The notes: generated from the letters alone by a model not told the origin. Numbered from the stretch's first letter, positions 49,331 to 58,513 are shown. The stretch is DNA of 64,000 nt from UBA2336 sp049306095 (GCA_049306095.1 JBAQPU010000034.1:1-64000), one strand, 5' to 3'. Made by a program: numbers and translations.

Positions 49331-51177
49331 ACGAGGGTCGGAAAGAAATCATACAACTTATTTTTCTATTCTTTGGAATAGTTTTTACGATCAAGCTTTT
49401 TTTTGTTCAGATTCTGGACGACCGATATGCACAGCTTGCCAATAGTAACGCTATTCTGAAAGAGACAGAATATCCCTTCCGGGGATTAATTACCGATCGC
49501 AACGGAGTGTTGTTGGTTTACAATACGCCAGAGTATGACTTGAACATCGTGAAGAAGGAAGTCGTGGATTTTGATTCGGCCCGCTTTTGCGAAGTGTTTG
49601 GATTGACACCCAATGAACTTAACGTAAAATTCAAAGAACTAAGAGCCCGCAAAGAGTATTCGGCTGTTAAACAAACAGTTTTTCTGCGGCAACTTTCCAA
49701 CTACGACTTCGCTAAAATTCAGGAACACATTGATGAATTTCCCGGTTTCTACATCCAACCCCGAACGACACGCGCGTACACCACCAGTACGCTGGCCAAT
49801 ACGGTGGGCTACGTAAGCGAAATAACCAAATCGCAATTGGAACGCGACACCACAAAAATTTATCGTCAACGCGATTACTTAGGTCAAAGTGGGATTGAAT
49901 CATACTACGAAAAAATTCTGAGTGGAAAGCGCGGAGTTCGTTTCAAACTCCGCAATGTTGACGGGGTAGAGAAGGGCTCCTACGAAGAGGGTCTTTATGA
50001 CACCCTTTCTGTGCCTGGAAAAAATATTACCACCACCATCGACATAGAACTTCAAAAATATGCCGAGTATTTATTTCAGGGAAAGGTGGGTAGCCTGGTA
50101 GCCATTGAGCCATCCACCGGTGAAATTCTTTCTATGGTTTCGGGGCCTTCGTATGATCCCTCGTTATTAACAGGCAGAAAATTCAGTACAAATTTTGCCG
50201 AGATCAGCAGCGATACTTCCAAGCCGCTTTTTATCCGGCCACTGATGGCGATGTATCCACCCGGATCTATTTTTAAAATTGTGCAAACACTGATCGGACT
50301 GCAAGAAGGCGTTTTTAATTATGATACACGCTTTGTTTGTGATAAGTCCATTGTCAATTGTCACAATCATCCTAGTCCGGCTAATCTTCACGGTGCCATT
50401 CAGTATTCGTGTAATCCGTATTTTCAACAAGCCTTCAGAAGAATTATCAACCAGAATAAATCTCCTAACACCTTTACCGATTCACGTATTGGCCTCGACA
50501 ACTGGCACGACTATGTTGACCGATTTGGACTGGGTAAATCGTTGGGGGTTGACTTGCCCGGTGAAAAAGGCGGAGCGATGCCTAGCAGTAAAACCTATAA
50601 TAGAATTTACGGTGAAGGACGATGGAAGTACTCAACAATTTATTCGTTGTCGATCGGGCAGGGAGAGATGTTGATCACACCTGTTCAGATGGCCAACATG
50701 GCGGTAATCATGGCCAACAAAGGCTATTACTACACTCCCCATTTAGTCAAGCATATTGAGGGCAACAAAATTTCTGAAAAGTATTTGGTCAGGAATGAAA
50801 CAGGTATCGATACGGCCTATTTTACATTTGTGCGCGATGCGATGAGTGATGCTATTTACGGAACGGCACCACGTGCCCTCATACCGGGCATTACCTTGTG
50901 TGGTAAAACAGGAACAGCTCAAAACCCGCATGGTGAAGATCACTCGGTGTTTATGGCCTTTGCACCGAAAGAGAACCCCCAAATTGCCATTGCGGTGTAT
51001 GTAGAAAATGCCGGATGGGGTGGCCGTGCAGCGGCATCCATCGCCAGTCTGGCCATTGAAAAATACCTGACAGGAGAGATCAAGCGGCAATCCTTACAGG
51101 ATTATGTGATGGCCAATGATTTTGCCGACAAGGTAAGACCCAAACTACCAAAAGCCGATACACTTAATTTACCGTAG
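49327..51177 (+). CDS. mrdA: Penicillin-binding protein 2
   Basis: Transpeptidase of lateral wall synthesis. 616 residues: one N-terminal membrane helix (about 10-28), a dimerisation/allosteric domain ('YPFRGLITDRNGVLLVYNTPEYDL', 'QSGIESYYEKILSGKRGVRF'), and the catalytic domain: nucleophile 'YPPGSIFKIVQTLIGL' (SxxK), 'IQYSCNPYF' (SxN), 'LCGKTGTAQNPHGEDHS' (KTG). Active at the periplasmic face; target of beta-lactams. Operon with rodA. Confidence 0.95.
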   Translation: MNEGRKEIIQLIFLFFGIVFTIKLFFVQILDDRYAQLANSNAILKETEYPFRGLITDRNGVLLVYNTPEYDLNIVKKEVVDFDSARFCEVFGLTPNELNVKFKELRARKEYSAVKQTVFLRQLSNYDFAKIQEHIDEFPGFYIQPRTTRAYTTSTLANTVGYVSEITKSQLERDTTKIYRQRDYLGQSGIESYYEKILSGKRGVRFKLRNVDGVEKGSYEEGLYDTLSVPGKNITTTIDIELQKYAEYLFQGKVGSLVAIEPSTGEILSMVSGPSYDPSLLTGRKFSTNFAEISSDTSKPLFIRPLMAMYPPGSIFKIVQTLIGLQEGVFNYDTRFVCDKSIVNCHNHPSPANLHGAIQYSCNPYFQQAFRRIINQNKSPNTFTDSRIGLDNWHDYVDRFGLGKSLGVDLPGEKGGAMPSSKTYNRIYGEGRWKYSTIYSLSIGQGEMLITPVQMANMAVIMANKGYYYTPHLVKHIEGNKISEKYLVRNETGIDTAYFTFVRDAMSDAIYGTAPRALIPGITLCGKTGTAQNPHGEDHSVFMAFAPKENPQIAIAVYVENAGWGGRAAASIASLAIEKYLTGEIKRQSLQDYVMANDFADKVRPKLPKADTLNLP

Positions 51178-52469
51178 TGAGAAACGAAATCAGTATAGGG
51201 AACAAAATGGACTGGGTTACCGTGGTGATCTATTTATCCATCATGCTGCTGGGGTGGCTCAATATTTTTGCGGCCGTTTATGACCCGGCTGCAAACAATA
51301 GTTTATTCCATTTTACAACTGACTTTGGAAGCATTCCCTTACAAATGAAGCAGTTCATGTTTATGATCGCTTCGTTTCTCATCATCCTCACCATTTTGAT
51401 TGTGGATATGCGTTTCTACGAAACGTTCGCCTACATCATTTTTGGAGCAACCATGTTTCTGTTGTTATTGGTTCCGTTTATCGGAAAAGAAGTAGGTGGG
51501 AACAGAGCCTGGCTGGGCGTTGGTGCTTTTGGTGTGCAGCCTTCTGAGTTTGCAAAATTTGTGACTGCACTCGCTATCGCAAAGTTTATTGGTGCCGTTG
51601 GATTTAGAATGGATAACCTGCGCAACCAGATAATTTTATTTATCATGATCGGCCTTCCAATGATGTTGATTCTGTTGCAAAAAGATACCGGAACAGCATT
51701 GGTGTTTACGGCTTTTGTGCTGGTCTTTTATCGCGAGGGCATGTCGCCCTTTGTGTTAATCGTTGGGGTGGCTGCCGGCCTGCTCTTTGTGTTGGCCCTT
51801 TTGGTTGAGAATGAAATTTACCTGTATGCCGGGGTGGGCGTCATTCTGATCATGACCATTCTGGCAGGAAAAAAGAAGTTTAAAAGAATTGCCCTCCTGA
51901 CAGCGGGTGCTGTTGTGGTGGTTGGCGTAATTGCCAGTGTTGACTACGTGATTACGGATGTACTGAAGCCTCATCAGCAAAACCGGATTAAAGCACTCAT
52001 CAATCCCGATTCGGATCCGCTCGGCTATGGCTGGAACGTTACACAATCGAAAATAGCCATTGGCAGCGGGGGCTTTATTGGAAAAGGATTTTTAAAGGGC
52101 ACTCAAACCAAGTTTGATTTCGTGCCCGAACAAAGTACCGATTTTATTTTTTGCACGATTGGTGAAGAGCAGGGCTGGGTGGGAAGTACGCTGGTGATCG
52201 TGCTTTTTATGGCGTTAATGCTGCGCGTTGTTTTCCTGGCCGAGCGGCAAAAGAACCGGTTTGCCCGCGCCTATGGTTATTCAGTAGCGTGTATTTTCTT
52301 TTTTCACTTTGCTGTAAACATCGGAATGACCATTGGATTGTTCCCGGTTATTGGAATACCGCTGCCGTTTTTTAGCTATGGAGGTTCTTCCCTATGGGGC
52401 TTTACTATTCTCCTGTTTATCCTGCTGAAGCTGGATGCTCATCGGGGGCAGTTTTTGGAGAGGCTATAG
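51177..52469 (+). CDS. rodA: Peptidoglycan glycosyltransferase RodA
   Basis: SEDS-family polymerase, partner of PBP2. 430 residues, ten membrane helices. 'NRAWLGVGAFGVQPSEFAKFV', 'LQKDTGTALVFTAFVLVFYREGM', 'PLGYGWNVTQSKIAIGSGGFIGKGFLKGTQTKFDFVPEQSTDFIF' region and 'IGIPLPFFSYGGSSLWG' are diagnostic. The start is GTG 51177, overlapping the mrdA stop (TAGTG); an ATG at 51207 would give a slightly shorter protein. Terminal gene of the operon; palindromes that may end it start at 52528. Confidence 0.94.
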   Translation: MRNEISIGNKMDWVTVVIYLSIMLLGWLNIFAAVYDPAANNSLFHFTTDFGSIPLQMKQFMFMIASFLIILTILIVDMRFYETFAYIIFGATMFLLLLVPFIGKEVGGNRAWLGVGAFGVQPSEFAKFVTALAIAKFIGAVGFRMDNLRNQIILFIMIGLPMMLILLQKDTGTALVFTAFVLVFYREGMSPFVLIVGVAAGLLFVLALLVENEIYLYAGVGVILIMTILAGKKKFKRIALLTAGAVVVVGVIASVDYVITDVLKPHQQNRIKALINPDSDPLGYGWNVTQSKIAIGSGGFIGKGFLKGTQTKFDFVPEQSTDFIFCTIGEEQGWVGSTLVIVLFMALMLRVVFLAERQKNRFARAYGYSVACIFFFHFAVNIGMTIGLFPVIGIPLPFFSYGGSSLWGFTILLFILLKLDAHRGQFLERL

Positions 52470-52527
52470 ATTTATGTTTAAGGTTTTTGTCTTCGCAGGG
52501 ATTTCTGCATCCTAGCCTTTTTGTCTT

Positions 52528-52560
52528 CGCAGAGTCTTCCGCGCCAGCGGAGACTCTGCG
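52528..52560. repeat. Palindrome CGCAGAGTCT..AGACTCTGCG
   Basis: Left arm 52528-52542, right arm 52547-52560 with loop GCCA and a single bulged T: 14 pairs. Could terminate the rod operon. Confidence 0.65.
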
Positions 52561-52618
52561 CTTCTGCGTACCACACCTTTCAATATGCATTACATCGCTG
52601 TCAAGTCAATTTCTTTAG

Positions 52619-52646
52619 CGCAGAGTGCCTTGCAGGATACTCTGCG
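52619..52646. repeat. Second CGCAGAGT palindrome
   Basis: CGCAGAGT (52619-52626) and ACTCTGCG (52639-52646) with an inner CCT/AGG pair. Shares the arm sequence with the one at 52528. Confidence 0.6.
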
Positions 52647-52660
52647 AAGACAGAAGACAG

Positions 52661-52764
52661 AGTTTATGTTTAAGGTTTAAGGTTTAGACTATAAACCGGA
52701 ACCTTAAACCCTGAACGCTGAACCTTAAACCCTGAACGCTGAACCTGAACGCTGAACCTTAAAC
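52661..52764. repeat. Degenerate CCTTAAACCCTGAA tandem repeat
   Basis: A 21-nt unit beginning GAACCTTAAACC is repeated exactly twice (52699-52719, 52720-52740), then two partial copies follow. TTTAAGGTTTAAGGTTTAG lies just before in the opposite sense. Related degenerate repeats occur before recO. Confidence 0.7.
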
Positions 52765-52771
52765 TTCAGTA

Positions 52772-53731
52772 TTAACTAAACCGCTTCTCCACCATCTCCA
52801 TAAACTCATGAAATTCCTCGCTCTCCTTATCCCAATCGCGGTACAGTTTTTCTAAATATTGCAAAGCTGAGGTAATGTCCTGCTGTGTGTCAAGATCATC
52901 GATTGTTTTGCTGAACGACTCAAAATCACCATTGAAAAGAACTTTGGTGAACATGAATTTTTGATTGATGGTGAGTCGTTCTTTGATGCGTTGAATTTTT
53001 TGAAAACTTTCCACGGTGGCAGCCTTTGAAACAGCAGGCGCTGCCGCGGTCGTTTTATGATTGACCTTTTCCTGAACAGGTTTGACGGGTTCAGCCGGTT
53101 TTTTGAAATAAAATTTTTCTGGATTTAAAGCCTCGACCGTTGAGAATTTTTGAATGTATTCTTCTACATCTTCCGGAGCAAAGTTTACTTCTTCCAGTAT
53201 CTGGTCGAGCATGGCAAAGGCTTCATTTCCACTAACCTCCTTCAATTGCTTTTGATCCAGTTTCTCCAGTAATTTTTCCAACGGAGCGCGATTAACTTTC
53301 AGGTATTTAATTTCTTCCCGAAAGGCAGATACCTCCAGTTTATTGGATGGTCCCGATACAAGCATGGAAAAGTAATCGTATGGGTCGAGTACCAGCAATA
53401 CCGTTTGACTCACCGCTTTCTTCAACAAGGGAGCAAAATGCTGGCGATTGATCGCGATGTTTTTCGACAACACCCCCATGAAGTTTTCAAGGGCCTCTTT
53501 TACATCGGCCTGGTCGTAGTCAAAGTAGGGACTTTTGAGTTTTTTCAGTTCTTCCTTCCACGCCTTAAAAAGCTCACGTACGATAAACAGGTTAATCTGG
53601 TGAACATCACACAGGGAAAGAATTTCCTGGCCACTGATTTTTTCTTTGGCGGCAAAAGTTTTTTTCAAAATCTTTTCGGCATAGGCATCACTGTACAGGG
53701 CAATGGCTTCTAAGCTGATCTTCTCGTCCAT
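52772..53731 (-). CDS. Conserved-type hypothetical protein
   Basis: 319 residues, soluble, helical, no cysteine motifs. A long helical N-terminal part ('SLCDVHQINLFIVRELFKAWKEELKKLKSPYFDYD'), a proline/alanine-rich linker (about 215-240), and a C-terminal block 'RLTINQKFMFTKVLFNGDFESFSKTIDDLDTQQDITSALQYLEKLY'. That block resembles a segment seen in other Bacteroidota proteins of unknown function. Divergent from the ferredoxin gene. No function assigned. Confidence 0.72.
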   Translation of the reverse strand: MDEKISLEAIALYSDAYAEKILKKTFAAKEKISGQEILSLCDVHQINLFIVRELFKAWKEELKKLKSPYFDYDQADVKEALENFMGVLSKNIAINRQHFAPLLKKAVSQTVLLVLDPYDYFSMLVSGPSNKLEVSAFREEIKYLKVNRAPLEKLLEKLDQKQLKEVSGNEAFAMLDQILEEVNFAPEDVEEYIQKFSTVEALNPEKFYFKKPAEPVKPVQEKVNHKTTAAAPAVSKAATVESFQKIQRIKERLTINQKFMFTKVLFNGDFESFSKTIDDLDTQQDITSALQYLEKLYRDWDKESEEFHEFMEMVEKRFS

Positions 53732-53795
53732 GGTAAAAACTGAATTTCGTACTTTGCGGCTTAAAGTTAAGCGTTATCCTGAATCAGAACGTACA

Positions 53796-54119
53796 ATGGC
53801 CGTAATTGTGATTAAGAATCTGGAAGAAAAAACCCTGGAGGTTCAGGATTTTTCAAAAACACTGTTACAGCATGTTCAGCAAAACGGTATCGACTGGATG
53901 CATGCCTGCGGAGGAAAGGGCCGGTGCACAACCTGTAAAGCTGTTGTGTTGCAGGGGCTTGAGCATGCCCAACCTAAAACCAATGCCGAACTGCGGTATG
54001 AAAGTCAGCGGTTGCTGGCATCCAACGAGAGGCTGGCTTGCCAGGTAAAGATTACCGGATCAATAACGGTATTTATCCCCGATGAGGGAAAGCTCCCTCA
54101 CATGAAGTACTCTGATTAA
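53796..54119 (+). CDS. [2Fe-2S] ferredoxin
   Basis: About 107 residues. Cluster ligands: 'WMHACGGKGRCTTCKAVVL' (C-x5-C-x2-C) and a fourth in 'NERLACQVKITG'. Adrenodoxin-like spacing. Small soluble electron carrier; the redox partner is unknown. The chosen ATG is 53796 ('MAVIVIKNLEEKTLEV'), placing TACTTTGC at about 53749 as a likely promoter box one nt short of consensus. A longer frame from 53703 would cross the divergent gene's start. Confidence 0.88.
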   Translation: MAVIVIKNLEEKTLEVQDFSKTLLQHVQQNGIDWMHACGGKGRCTTCKAVVLQGLEHAQPKTNAELRYESQRLLASNERLACQVKITGSITVFIPDEGKLPHMKYSD

Positions 54120-54160
54120 TGGTAACGAAAGCTATCGGTACAAATTAATATCTTGCCACC

Positions 54161-54760
54161 ATGTTTATTGAACCTCAGTTAGGAAGAAGAGGGAAGTCTG
54201 GCCGAACCGGGTGGATTGAGGTGGTGTGTGGCTGTATGTTTTCAGGGAAAACAGAAGAACTCATCCGCAGACTAAACCGGGCACTCATCGCGAAGCAAAA
54301 GGTTGAGATTTTCAAACCAAAGACCGATACCCGATACCATGAGCAGGACATCGTTTCACATAACGAAAATGCGATCCGCTCTACTCCCGTAAATTTTGCG
54401 AGCGATATTTTGCTTCTCGCGGGCGACTGTGATGTAGTGGGTGTGGATGAAGCCCAATTTTTTGATGAGTCAATTGTGGAGGTATGCAACACGCTGGCGA
54501 ACAGCGGCAAGCGCGTAATTGTGGCCGGTCTGGATATGGATTTTGAAGGTAAACCTTTTGGGCCTATGCCCAACCTATTGGCCGTGGCCGAATTTGTTAC
54601 AAAAGTTCATGCCATCTGTACACAAACCGGAGAGCTTGCTTCGTTTTCATTCAGGCTGTCGGATCATACCGAACAAGTTATGCTGGGCGAACATAATCAG
54701 TATGAAGCCCGCAGCCGGAAAAGTTTTGTGGACGGAATGAAAGGAAGGAAAAAGAATTGA
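54161..54760 (+). CDS. tdk: Thymidine kinase, zinc cysteines altered
   Basis: Salvages thymidine with ATP to dTMP. 199 residues. P-loop 'VVCGCMFSGKTEELIRRL', 'GVDEAQFFDES' (DE-Q), lasso region 'LDMDFEGKPFGPMPNLLAVAEFVTKVHAICTQTGELASFSFRLSDH'. Most type II TKs hold zinc with C-x2-C here and R-C-x2-C near the end; this protein has 'CTQTG' and 'EARSRKSF', so at least three of the four usual cysteines are missing. Overlaps porZ by one base (TGATG). Confidence 0.9.
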   Translation: MFIEPQLGRRGKSGRTGWIEVVCGCMFSGKTEELIRRLNRALIAKQKVEIFKPKTDTRYHEQDIVSHNENAIRSTPVNFASDILLLAGDCDVVGVDEAQFFDESIVEVCNTLANSGKRVIVAGLDMDFEGKPFGPMPNLLAVAEFVTKVHAICTQTGELASFSFRLSDHTEQVMLGEHNQYEARSRKSFVDGMKGRKKN

Positions 54761-56973
54761 TGAACAATATCAAAACAGTTTTCAGGTTTGTGCTCTGTGT
54801 GGTTGGTTGCCAACTGTCGGTCATCGTGTACGCACAGGAAATTCCCATCCATACCTGGAGAGATCATGTTTCGTTCAACTCCATTCACACCGTTTCTATA
54901 GGAGCCGGTAAAGTTTATGCGGGGGCAGAAAATGGCATAGTGGTATTGGAGGTAGCCGACAACAGTTCAACAGCAGTAACAAAATTAACCGGGTTAAGCA
55001 GCACCGGAATTACCCAGGTGTGCAGCGATCAGCCCAGGCAACAAGTTCTGGTTTCTTATGAAGATGGTAATCTTGATATTTTGAAATCGAATGAGATCAT
55101 CAATTACAACGGGCTGAAAACTTCTCCTACCATTACAGGCTCCCGAAAAATAAATCACATTGCCATGAGGGGAAACCTGGCATACCTTTCTGCCGATTAC
55201 GGCATGGTAGTGTTTGACCTCATTCAATTACAAGTGAAAGAGACCTGGCGAGACCTGGGCCCAGCCGGAGAAACAATCGAAATCTATCAGAGTACATTCA
55301 GAGACGATAGTATTTTTGTAGCAACGGAGCAGGGAGTTTTAGCCGGTGATCTTGATGACAATTTGCTCGATTTTAATAACTGGAAAAGATTTGACTCAGG
55401 GGTTTTCAGTGGAGCCATTCAATCGGTTACTACATTTGATGATGATGTGTTTGCAGCCATTAACGGTTCTGGAATTCACCGGTATGAGAATGGCGCCTGG
55501 AGTTTGCAAACCTATCTGCAGGGATTGAGTTTTAAAAATATCACTTCGGGTCAAAGTAATTTGTTTATTACCGAGGGCAACAATCTTTATGCTGTGAATG
55601 TTGCGGGTGTGTTGTCTCCAATAGCCGATCCTGCAATTGTAAACCCGGTTATTGCGTTTGAAGATACATCAGGCAAGCGTTGGATCGGAGATGGCCGCAA
55701 CGGATTGGTTTCAGATAAAACCGGTTTGTTTGAGCGTTATGTTCCTAACGGGCCTTCTTTTTCAGAAGGGCTAAAATTGTCATTTGATGCAACGTCCAAT
55801 AAGATGTATGCAGTTTCCGGAGGATACACTTCTTCATTTTCACCGTTGCTTAACCACGAGTACCTGAATTATTTTTCTTCAGGATCGTGGCAGGCAGAGC
55901 CTGCCGTTCAGGATCAGGATTTAACAGATGTGAAAGTATCGGGCAACAGAACCGTGCTTTCATCTTTCGGAAAGGGAGTTCAGGTGATTGAAAATGGCAG
56001 TGTAACGTTTCAGGATGAAACCACCAGTCCGAACGTAACGGCCCTGGCGGTATCGGCAGAAGGTATTTGGGTTACCAATTACGGAGCAAGTCAGTCGCTG
56101 AATTTACTTAAGCACAACAACGCATGGGAATCATTTTCTTTTCCATCCATTGCGGCAGCACGCTATCCAACCAAACTGATTACTGATTTTTCGGGAAATG
56201 TATGGATGGTGTTGAGTCCTTCGAGCGGTGGAGGAATTTTGGTTTTCGATAAAGAGGCAAATGAAACGGCTTATCTCACGGAAGCAACCGGTGCAGGAGG
56301 ATTGCCGAGCCGGTTGGTTTATTCTATTGCGCTGGATCGCGATGGAAGTGTTTGGGTGGGCACTTCAGCGGGTGTTGCATATTTTCCAAGTCCGGGCAGT
56401 GTGTTTACCGGCAGCGTAAATGCGGTCAAGCCTATTTTTGAAAATCGACCCTTGTTAAAGGAGGAAAAAGTAACGGTAATTGATGTCGATGGCGGGAACC
56501 GAAAATGGATCGGGACAGAAAATGGTGTATGGCTATTTAACCCGTTTGGAGAAGAGCAGGTATATTATTTTAATGCGGCCAACAGTCCGCTGCTGACCGA
56601 TGAAATGGTTGATATTGAAATTAATAGTCTGACTGGCGAAGTTTTTTTTATGACCGATAAAGGGATTACCTCTTTTCGCTCAAACGCTACCTCCGGTAAC
56701 GCTGCTTTTCAAAATGTAAAGATATTCCCCAACCCGGTTACACCTCAGTTTAATGGGTTCGTTGGAATTTCAGGTTTGGCCACCGATGCCTTTGTTAAAA
56801 TTACGGATGTTTCGGGGAAACTGATTTGGCAAACGCAGGCTAATGGAGGAACGGCCTCCTGGAATGTTCGCGACTACAATGGCAGGCGGGCAGCCACGGG
56901 GATGTATTTGGTATTTGCCACCGCGACAGATGGGAGTGAAAGTGTTGTTGGAAAAATTGCTGTTGTAGAATAG
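54760..56973 (+). CDS. porZ: Type IX secretion protein, PorZ-like
   Basis: 737 residues with a signal peptide (about 1-23, ending 'VIVYAQ'). Start 'IPIHTWRDHVSFNSIHTVSIGAGKVYAGAENGI' is the PorZ form. A beta-propeller-rich body follows ('SVWVGTSAGVAYF', 'KWIGTENGVWLF'), then a C-terminal type IX sorting domain ('FPNPVTPQFNGFVGISG', 'VKITDVSGKLIWQTQANGGTASWNVRDYNGRRAATGMYLVFATATD'). PorZ is at the cell surface and works in the attachment complex that delivers A-LPS to secreted proteins. Gene order tdk-porZ-recO supports the call. ATG 54760 overlaps the tdk stop. Confidence 0.82.
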   Translation: MNNIKTVFRFVLCVVGCQLSVIVYAQEIPIHTWRDHVSFNSIHTVSIGAGKVYAGAENGIVVLEVADNSSTAVTKLTGLSSTGITQVCSDQPRQQVLVSYEDGNLDILKSNEIINYNGLKTSPTITGSRKINHIAMRGNLAYLSADYGMVVFDLIQLQVKETWRDLGPAGETIEIYQSTFRDDSIFVATEQGVLAGDLDDNLLDFNNWKRFDSGVFSGAIQSVTTFDDDVFAAINGSGIHRYENGAWSLQTYLQGLSFKNITSGQSNLFITEGNNLYAVNVAGVLSPIADPAIVNPVIAFEDTSGKRWIGDGRNGLVSDKTGLFERYVPNGPSFSEGLKLSFDATSNKMYAVSGGYTSSFSPLLNHEYLNYFSSGSWQAEPAVQDQDLTDVKVSGNRTVLSSFGKGVQVIENGSVTFQDETTSPNVTALAVSAEGIWVTNYGASQSLNLLKHNNAWESFSFPSIAAARYPTKLITDFSGNVWMVLSPSSGGGILVFDKEANETAYLTEATGAGGLPSRLVYSIALDRDGSVWVGTSAGVAYFPSPGSVFTGSVNAVKPIFENRPLLKEEKVTVIDVDGGNRKWIGTENGVWLFNPFGEEQVYYFNAANSPLLTDEMVDIEINSLTGEVFFMTDKGITSFRSNATSGNAAFQNVKIFPNPVTPQFNGFVGISGLATDAFVKITDVSGKLIWQTQANGGTASWNVRDYNGRRAATGMYLVFATATDGSESVVGKIAVVE

Positions 56974-57111
56974 AGTTTAAAAGTTTAAGGTTTTAAGTTC
57001 AATGGTCAATGTTGTGACGGCTTGTGAGATGAGTCTTAACCTTAAACCTTGAGCCTTAAATCTTAAACCTTAAACACTGAACATTAAACACTGAACCCTA
57101 AACCCTGATGA
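56974..57111. repeat. Degenerate TTAAACC-type repeats before recO
   Basis: Runs such as CTTAAACCTTGAGCCTTAAA, CTTAAACCTTAAACACTGAA and CCCTAAACCCTGA between porZ and recO. Same word family as 52661-52764. Confidence 0.6.
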
Positions 57112-57780
57112 ATGCTGCATAAAACACGCGGAATAGTTTTCAGGTTTACCAGGTATGGAGACTCCTCCATCATTGTCACTATTTTTACAGAACTCTTCGG
57201 CCTGCAAACGTATATCGTAAATGGTGTTCGCAGCAAATCGGCCAGGGGAAAAATTGCCCTTTATCAGCCGCTTACCCTGTTGGATTTAGTAGTGTATTAT
57301 AAAGAGAATGCGAGCATCAAACGCATTAAAGAAGTGCGGTGCCTGTACCCATACCAAACACTGCAAACCGATATTAGAAAATCTTCCATTGCCATGTTCG
57401 TGAACGAGGTGCTGAACAAGACTGTGAAAGAAGAAAACCATGCGCACGAGGTATTTGGATTTTTGATGATGTCTTTGATTTCGTTGGATGATCAGAAAAC
57501 TGGTTTTGAAAATTTTCACCTGATTTTTCTGATCAAACTAAGCCGATACCTGGGCTTTGGGGCGCATCAGGTGAATGATGTGATGCAGGGGGTTTTCACC
57601 GGAAAAGAGGAGGAAGAATGGATCGAAAAATTGCTGAAGGCAGAGTATTCGACACGTTTAACCTGGACCAATACCCAGCGAAGAACCCTGTTGGATATCC
57701 TGTTAAGGTTTTATACCATTCACATTGATTCGCTGGGAGAGATCAAATCGGTGCAGGTGCTAAAAGAGGTGATGGGATAG
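57112..57780 (+). CDS. recO: DNA repair protein RecO
   Basis: Loads RecA on SSB-coated DNA with RecR. 222 residues, slightly short for the family. N-terminal OB fold 'TRGIVFRFTRYGDSSIIVTIFTELFGLQTYIVNGVRSKSARGKIALYQPLTLLDLVVYYKE', then a helical region ('ALFVNEVLNKTVKEENHAHEVFGFLMMSL'-like). No zinc cysteines. Follows porZ by 138 nt. Confidence 0.88.
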   Translation: MLHKTRGIVFRFTRYGDSSIIVTIFTELFGLQTYIVNGVRSKSARGKIALYQPLTLLDLVVYYKENASIKRIKEVRCLYPYQTLQTDIRKSSIAMFVNEVLNKTVKEENHAHEVFGFLMMSLISLDDQKTGFENFHLIFLIKLSRYLGFGAHQVNDVMQGVFTGKEEEEWIEKLLKAEYSTRLTWTNTQRRTLLDILLRFYTIHIDSLGEIKSVQVLKEVMG

Positions 57781-57811
57781 TAAAAATTGTCTGAGCTATG
57801 ATTATTATGAT

Positions 57812-58513
57812 TTAATGATTACCATGATTTACCTCCAGTTTAAACCCAACCCCATGGTAGTTGATGATCTGAACTGCGGGATCGTCTTTTAAATACTTTC
57901 TCAGTTTAGAGATGAACACATCCAGGCTTCGCCCTAAAAAATAGTCATCGTCTCCCCAAACCGCCATAAGAATTTCTTCGCGTTTGATTACACGATCGCG
58001 GTGCAGGTACAGTTGTTTGAGAATTTCAGCTTCGCGCGAAGTGAGTATTTTTTCGCTCACATGGTTCTTCAACCTGAAATTGGAAGAATCGAAGTTATAC
58101 AGCCCGATGTGGAAGGTGCCGGTCAGCTCTTTTTCTTCGGGTTGGTTGCTTCGTTTCAGGAACACCTCAATCCGGCAAAACAATTCTTCCAGGCTGAATG
58201 GTTTAGTGATGTAATCATCGGCCCCAATGCCAAAACCTTCCAACTTATCTTCCGCCATTGACTTGGCAGTGAGGAATAGGATCGGAACTTGTTTATTACA
58301 GGCGCGAATTGATTTGGCTACTGAAAAGCCGTCTTTTTTCGGCAGCATCACATCCAGAATGCACAGGTGAAAAGAATTTTTAAAAAATTCCTGTTCTGCG
58401 AGTTCCCCATCAGGGCAAAGCGTTACCCCATATCCTTTTGCGGTAAGATTATCCTGAATTACGAAAGCAAGATTAGGATCGTCTTCTACCAATAAGATTT
58501 TGATTTTCATCAT
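57812..58513 (-). CDS. OmpR-family response regulator
   Basis: 233 residues. Receiver domain: 'KILLVEDDPNLAFVIQDNL', phospho-acceptor in 'LCILDVMLPKKDGF', 'PILFLTAKSMAEDKLEGFGIGADDYITKPF'. Winged-helix DNA-binding tail: 'LTSREAEILKQLYLHRDRVIKREEILMAVWGDDDYFLGRSLDVFISKLRKYL'. The partner kinase lies 62 nt upstream on the same strand, so kinase then regulator. Resembles the RprX/RprY pair of Bacteroides in form. Confidence 0.92.
   Translation of the reverse strand: MMKIKILLVEDDPNLAFVIQDNLTAKGYGVTLCPDGELAEQEFFKNSFHLCILDVMLPKKDGFSVAKSIRACNKQVPILFLTAKSMAEDKLEGFGIGADDYITKPFSLEELFCRIEVFLKRSNQPEEKELTGTFHIGLYNFDSSNFRLKNHVSEKILTSREAEILKQLYLHRDRVIKREEILMAVWGDDDYFLGRSLDVFISKLRKYLKDDPAVQIINYHGVGFKLEVNHGNH

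Larger units (their letters stand above)
52470..52771. other. 302-nt gene-free stretch packed with repeats
   Basis: Contains two CGCAGAGT-type palindromes (52528-52560 and 52619-52646) and a telomere-like degenerate tandem repeat (52661-52764). No ORF or RNA gene of its own is supported. Confidence 0.6.

Noticed and set aside
52661..52764. CRISPR array
   Set aside because: Units are contiguous or degenerate without unique spacers, and there are no cas genes.
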